Positions 60,666 through 64,000 of a stretch of 64,000 bases of DNA are shown here, piece by piece (position 1 is the stretch's first letter; every line of letters starts with the position of its first letter). Under the pieces are notes generated by a model that saw only the letters and a program-made list of their open reading frames with translations, ran no database searches and had not been told where the DNA came from. Source of the DNA: Mucilaginibacter tolerans (lineage in GTDB: Bacteria; Bacteroidota; Bacteroidia; Sphingobacteriales; Sphingobacteriaceae). Position numbers and translations under genes: made by a program. The DNA lies in contig NZ_JAUMKB010000009.1 in NCBI RefSeq assembly GCF_030519375.1, positions 62,001 through 126,000 of the forward strand. The letters are read 5' to 3'.

Positions 60666-61244
60666 TCAGTCTGCCATATTGTAGCATACTCTGCAACGCG
60701 GTTCATAGCTTTCCTTTTCGCCAAGCAGGATAGTTCCGGCCCCGGGAACGGTACGGTAAGAATACAGGGCGGGATTGCCGCATTTAACGCATACGGCATG
60801 TACTTTGGTAACCGATTCAGCAATGGCCATCAGGGCAGGCATAGGACCGAAAGGCGTGCCTTTAAAATCCATATCCAGTCCGGCGACAATTACACGCACA
60901 CCTCTATTGGCAAGGATATTGCAAATATTCGGCAGTTCTTCATCAAAAAACTGAGCTTCATCAATCCCAACTATCTGAACATCGCTTCCCAATAGCAATA
61001 TAGCGGACGAGGTATCTACCGGGGTAGAAGGAATGGAGTTGGCATCATGCGATACAACGTCGGTCTCATGGAACCGGTTATCGGTGCGTGGTTTAAATAT
61101 CTCCACCTTCAAACGGGCAATCTGCGCCCGGCGCAATCTGCGTATCAGCTCCTCTGTTTTACCCGAAAACATCGACCCGCAAATTACTTCGATACTGCCT
61201 CCCACTTCACTCCTGCGCTTAAAAACATCTTCGCTATACAACAT
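60666..61244 (-). CDS. tdk: Thymidine kinase
   Basis: A 192-residue kinase. P-loop [20 protein letters not shown], the magnesium/thymidine region [20 protein letters not shown], a lasso loop with [20 protein letters not shown] and zinc cysteines in CVKCGNP and CRVCYNM are all present. It phosphorylates thymidine for salvage. I chose the ATG at 61244, since AAGGAG (61256-61251) stands 6 nt before it and homologues start near here; an in-frame ATG at 61274 is an alternative. It is divergent from the next gene. Confidence 0.95.
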   Translation of the reverse strand: MLYSEDVFKRRSEVGGSIEVICGSMFSGKTEELIRRLRRAQIARLKVEIFKPRTDNRFHETDVVSHDANSIPSTPVDTSSAILLLGSDVQIVGIDEAQFFDEELPNICNILANRGVRVIVAGLDMDFKGTPFGPMPALMAIAESVTKVHAVCVKCGNPALYSYRTVPGAGTILLGEKESYEPRCRVCYNMAD

Positions 61245-61314
61245 TACAAACTCCTTATAGCGGGCAAATATCATAATTAAATGTTATTTTTGATAAGCAT
61301 TTGCATATATCGTC

Positions 61315-62235
61315 ATGAAGCAACAGGAAGTTTTTAAAAAGATAGGCACCATATTAAAGGAGCTCAACGACCAATACAATTACCTGGCAGCAAACGAAAG
61401 CGAACTGAATGATCTTGAGCTTGAGTTGTTTGTAGCCAACGCACATTTCCTGGCTGATCACTCCGAAATATTACGCAAGCTTAGCATAAACAAGCCTGAG
61501 CCACCAAAAGCAGCACCTGTAACTGAGCCTCGTTTTTTTGAACCGGTAGTACAGATAGCGCCCCCTTCAACCGTTGAGAAGGAACCTGCTGAAGAGGTAA
61601 AAGCTGAAGAGCCGATTATTGCCGAAAAGCCTCAAATGGACGTACCGGTTCCGCATATTGATCTGAGAGGCGATGATACCGGAACGGATTATTCTTACAT
61701 CAGGCCAGAACCTGATGTGATCAGGCATGAGCTTAAACTGGAAGAAATACCACATATAGAAGAAGATGATGAGGAACCGGAACCAGACGAAATGCGCCAT
61801 CCGATACACGAAATACCTGAAAAACTTAAGGCTGAAACACCAAAGGTTGAGGTAACTTCTGCACCTGTAATTAAAGAGCCTGTTAAGCCGCAGGTTGATA
61901 TCGATGAGAAAGAGGGAATGCTAACCATTAACCAGCGCATTTCGGCACAAATTAATGCTAATACCTCCAGAAACGCGGAGCACGTCAGTTCCTCACAACC
62001 TATTACTGACCTGAAGCAGGCTATCACCTTGAATGATAAATTGCTTTACATTAAGGACCTGTTTAACGGTTATAACCTGGCTTATAGCGAAGCATTGGAT
62101 ATCCTGAACCGCTTTAACTCATTTGATGAGGCTGAGAACTTCCTTAAAACAAGCTATGCAGCCAAAAATAACTGGGACGCCAAACCAGCTACTGCTGAGA
62201 AATTTTATGAGCTGTTGAGGAGAAGGTATTCGTAA
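61315..62235 (+). CDS. Hypothetical protein, acidic linker with helical ends
   Basis: A 306-residue protein I cannot place in a named family. The N-terminal 60 residues are helical (MKQQEVFKKIGTILKELNDQ, AANESELNDLELELFVANA). A long Pro/Glu-rich disordered linker follows (about 65-215), and a C-terminal helical domain (LNDKLLYIKDLFNGYNLAYS, EALDILNRFNSFDEAENFLK, EKFYELLRRRYS). No signal or membrane segment. The conserved ends with a variable middle suggest an interaction or scaffold protein. It is divergent from tdk with a 70-nt shared gap. Confidence 0.8.
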   Translation: MKQQEVFKKIGTILKELNDQYNYLAANESELNDLELELFVANAHFLADHSEILRKLSINKPEPPKAAPVTEPRFFEPVVQIAPPSTVEKEPAEEVKAEEPIIAEKPQMDVPVPHIDLRGDDTGTDYSYIRPEPDVIRHELKLEEIPHIEEDDEEPEPDEMRHPIHEIPEKLKAETPKVEVTSAPVIKEPVKPQVDIDEKEGMLTINQRISAQINANTSRNAEHVSSSQPITDLKQAITLNDKLLYIKDLFNGYNLAYSEALDILNRFNSFDEAENFLKTSYAAKNNWDAKPATAEKFYELLRRRYS

Positions 62236-62313
62236 GTTGCAGTGGCAAGTGGCAGTTGCAGTATTAACACCAATCCATTTACTGCTACAGAAAACTGCTG
62301 CTGCTACTTCATC

Positions 62314-63582
62314 CTAAACAATTCCCATACGGTTTGAATCGAGTTTTACCAGTATAAACAGCATGATGGTAAAGCTGAGCAATGAGGAGCCTCCGTAACT
62401 GATAAGCGGCAACGGGATACCGATAGAAGGCACGATACCTATAGTCATCCCGATATTAATAATGACGTGAAAAAAAATAACTGACGCCACGCCATAAGCA
62501 TACACACGGGTAAACGTGGACCGTTGTCGCTCGGCTATCCTGATTATGCGTAACAATAAAAACAGGTACAGGCCAAGCACTACGGTCGCACCGGCAAAGC
62601 CCCATTCTTCACCCACTGTACAGAAGATAAAATCTGTTCCCTGCTCCGGTACAAACGAGTATTTGGTTTGCGTGCCCTGCATATACCCCCTGCCCCACAG
62701 TTTACCAGAGCCTATTGCAATTTTCGACTGATTTACATTGTAACCCTTGCCTTTAATATCGGTAGTGATGCCTAATACGATATCGATACGTACCTTTTGG
62801 TGAGGTTTCAGCACACTGGTATAAAGGAAATGCACGCTGAATACAAAGGCGATACTAATAGCTAAACCAGTGGCTATTACAGGCATCAGCTTTCTGTTAC
62901 GCCTGGTAAGCAATACAATAATAATGGCAACAATGATCAAAGCGCCGACGATGTAAGCCGTATTGTTGAGCTTTAGCGTAAGAACAAAGAGCGTGATAAA
63001 CAGTCCCTCAAGTATAAGGAAATAGGGTGAGAGGCCTTCCCGATATAGTACAAATATCAATGAGCTAAATACCAGGGTTGATCCAGCATCAGGTTGCAGC
63101 ATGATAAGCAGCATTGGGAAACCAATAATTGCCAGCGAGATCATGAACGATTTAGGATCCGTTATCCGAATATTAGTACCGTTTAAATACCTGGCCAACA
63201 GCAAACATGTAGTCAATTTGGCTAACTCTGACGGTTGTAATCGAAACCCACCTCCCAATGATATCCAGGCCTGGTTACCACCTACATTTCGCCCGACGAC
63301 AAGTACAAGCATCAGCAAGACGACCGTTACACCATAAAACACCGGTGCAAGAGCGCTAAAAAAACGGCTCTCGAGCAACAAAATAAATATAGCCACCACA
63401 ATGGCCACTATTATATAAATAAGCTGTTTGCCGTAGTCTGTGCTTAGATCTAAGAATGATGGGTGCTTTTCGTCATAAACTGCCGAGTGGATATTGAGCA
63501 AGCCAATGGTACACAGTGCCAGGTACACAAACACAATCGCCCAGTCGACGTTGAAAAAGAATCCGCGTTGTTGCTGTTGCAT
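62314..63582 (-). CDS. rodA: RodA, SEDS peptidoglycan glycosyltransferase
   Basis: A 422-residue polytopic SEDS protein, start chosen at MQQQQRGFFFNVDW. Family motifs are GGNQAWISLGGGFRLQPSEL AKL (split here for length), IIGFPMLLIMLQPDAGSTLV and the conserved Asp loop region QTKYSFVPEQGTDFIFCTVG EEWG (split), then IGIPLPLISYGGSSLLSFTI. It polymerises lipid II for side-wall growth with PBP2. The PBP2 gene ends immediately upstream (stop at 63584); a longer start at 63594 would overlap it. Confidence 0.95.
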   Translation of the reverse strand: MQQQQRGFFFNVDWAIVFVYLALCTIGLLNIHSAVYDEKHPSFLDLSTDYGKQLIYIIVAIVVAIFILLLESRFFSALAPVFYGVTVVLLMLVLVVGRNVGGNQAWISLGGGFRLQPSELAKLTTCLLLARYLNGTNIRITDPKSFMISLAIIGFPMLLIMLQPDAGSTLVFSSLIFVLYREGLSPYFLILEGLFITLFVLTLKLNNTAYIVGALIIVAIIIVLLTRRNRKLMPVIATGLAISIAFVFSVHFLYTSVLKPHQKVRIDIVLGITTDIKGKGYNVNQSKIAIGSGKLWGRGYMQGTQTKYSFVPEQGTDFIFCTVGEEWGFAGATVVLGLYLFLLLRIIRIAERQRSTFTRVYAYGVASVIFFHVIINIGMTIGIVPSIGIPLPLISYGGSSLLSFTIMLFILVKLDSNRMGIV

Positions 63583-63583
63583 A

Positions 63584-64000
63584 CTACTTCTCATCTTCCC
63601 TCCTCTCTAACTGATAAGCAGATGTTGTGTATTTGCTTTTATTCTTTTTCCGGCTCGCGCCACTTGCTGCCTTTTTATTGGCACTGTCTGCTATATGTTT
63701 TGCCGTGTCTTTAGGTGTGGACGGAAGCTTCAGCTTGGGCCCCTGGTAATAGTTCTCGAGTGCCGGTAACCGGTTGGCACTCATGATATAGTCGGGGGTA
63801 ATGCCATTTGGACGTGAGGAAATACTATCTCTCAGATATTTCTCGACAATAAAGCTGGCAATTGGCGCCGCCCATTTTGAACCCTCGCCAGAGTTTTCTA
63901 CTACTACCGCTATCGCGATCTTTGGATTCTCTCTCGGAGCATACGCAACAAACACGGAGTGGTCTTCGCCATGCGGGTTTTGAGCAGTACCTGTTTTACC
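63584..64000 (-). CDS. mrdA: Penicillin-binding protein 2, C-terminal fragment (cut by window edge)
   Basis: The window ends inside this gene; 138 C-terminal residues are present, opening GKTGTAQNPHGEDHSVF with the K-T-G box of transpeptidases, then NPKIAIAVVVENSGEGSKWA and APIASFIVEKYLRD. The tail is Lys/Ser-rich. PBP2 cross-links peptidoglycan with RodA in the elongation complex, and the order mrdA-rodA is standard. Confidence 0.93.
   Translation of the reverse strand, partial: GKTGTAQNPHGEDHSVFVAYAPRENPKIAIAVVVENSGEGSKWAAPIASFIVEKYLRDSISSRPNGITPDYIMSANRLPALENYYQGPKLKLPSTPKDTAKHIADSANKKAASGASRKKNKSKYTTSAYQLERREDEK

Noticed and set aside
62235..62262. AGTTGCAGT occurring twice after the hypothetical gene
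   Set aside because: Only two short copies 19 nt apart; too little to call a repeat array.
1..64000. tRNA, rRNA, CRISPR arrays, insertion sequences or prophage
   Set aside because: No cloverleaf-like sequences, spaced repeats, transposase or phage genes were seen by eye on either strand.

Overview
The window looks like a chromosomal segment from a Bacteroidota bacterium of the Sphingobacteriaceae type; Mucilaginibacter or Pedobacter relatives are the best guess, from gene content only. Supporting signs are two SusC/SusD outer-membrane glycan uptake pairs, a FecR/ECF-sigma pair beside a SusC with an STN domain, a fused CcoN-CcoO oxidase subunit, the DUF3570/DUF4266 cassette, and the near absence of Shine-Dalgarno sequences. 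No tRNA, rRNA, CRISPR array, phage or transposase was seen. The sequence starts inside a TauE/SafE-like gene and ends inside mrdA (PBP2).

Layout. (1) 1-7807, minus strand: a cbb3 oxidase locus in transcription order ccoI, ccoS, ccoNO, ccoQ, ccoP, ccoG, ccoH, TauE/SafE-like gene. ccoI is split by an apparent 1-nt frameshift at a G4/C4 run. (2) 7889-11781, minus: an L,D-transpeptidase plus universal stress protein pair, a small orphan protein and a second universal stress protein. These and the oxidase genes share a TGAY-N4-RTCA palindrome 56-92 nt before their start codons, suggesting one Crp/Fnr-type low-oxygen regulon. (3) 11912-24722: a glycan-utilisation locus with an FG-GAP/ASPIC lipoprotein, SusC, SusD, myo-inositol oxygenase and a GH89 alpha-N-acetylglucosaminidase, headed by a divergent LacI-family regulator with a probable operator between. 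(4) 24744-28331: an Asp-box sialidase-like protein and a GH20 hexosaminidase. (5) 28538-33195: a translationally coupled FG-GAP/ASPIC protein and vanadium-haloperoxidase-like protein. (6) 33309-44209: ECF sigma, FecR, SusC with STN, SusD, then divergent GH29 fucosidase and GH92 mannosidase. (7) 44277-47240: ApbE, DUF4266 lipoprotein, DUF3570 protein and a thioredoxin-like protein. (8) 47455-57729: DUF4142 lipoprotein, LiaF-like protein, polysaccharide deacetylase, FG-GAP lipoprotein, YciI with a large ECF42-like sigma factor, sialate O-acetylesterase, sulfotransferase with APS kinase, an Nramp-related transporter and a small lipoprotein. (9) 58064-64000: PAP2-like protein, DHA2 drug exporter with two TetR-type operators, thymidine kinase, an uncharacterised protein, RodA and the end of PBP2.

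How the parts work together. The exo-acting enzymes GH89, GH20, GH29, GH92, the sialidase-like protein and the sialate O-acetylesterase fit dismantling of complex alpha-linked, N-glycan-like or inositol-linked glycans imported by the two SusCD systems. The oxidase, stress proteins and cell-wall cross-linker look like a microaerobic adaptation block. The items most worth checking are the ccoI frameshift, the shared Fnr-like boxes, the inositol oxygenase/GH89 locus with an apparent Glu-to-Asp change at the GH89 nucleophile, the ApbE/DUF4266/DUF3570/thioredoxin cassette, and the coupled ASPIC/haloperoxidase pair.
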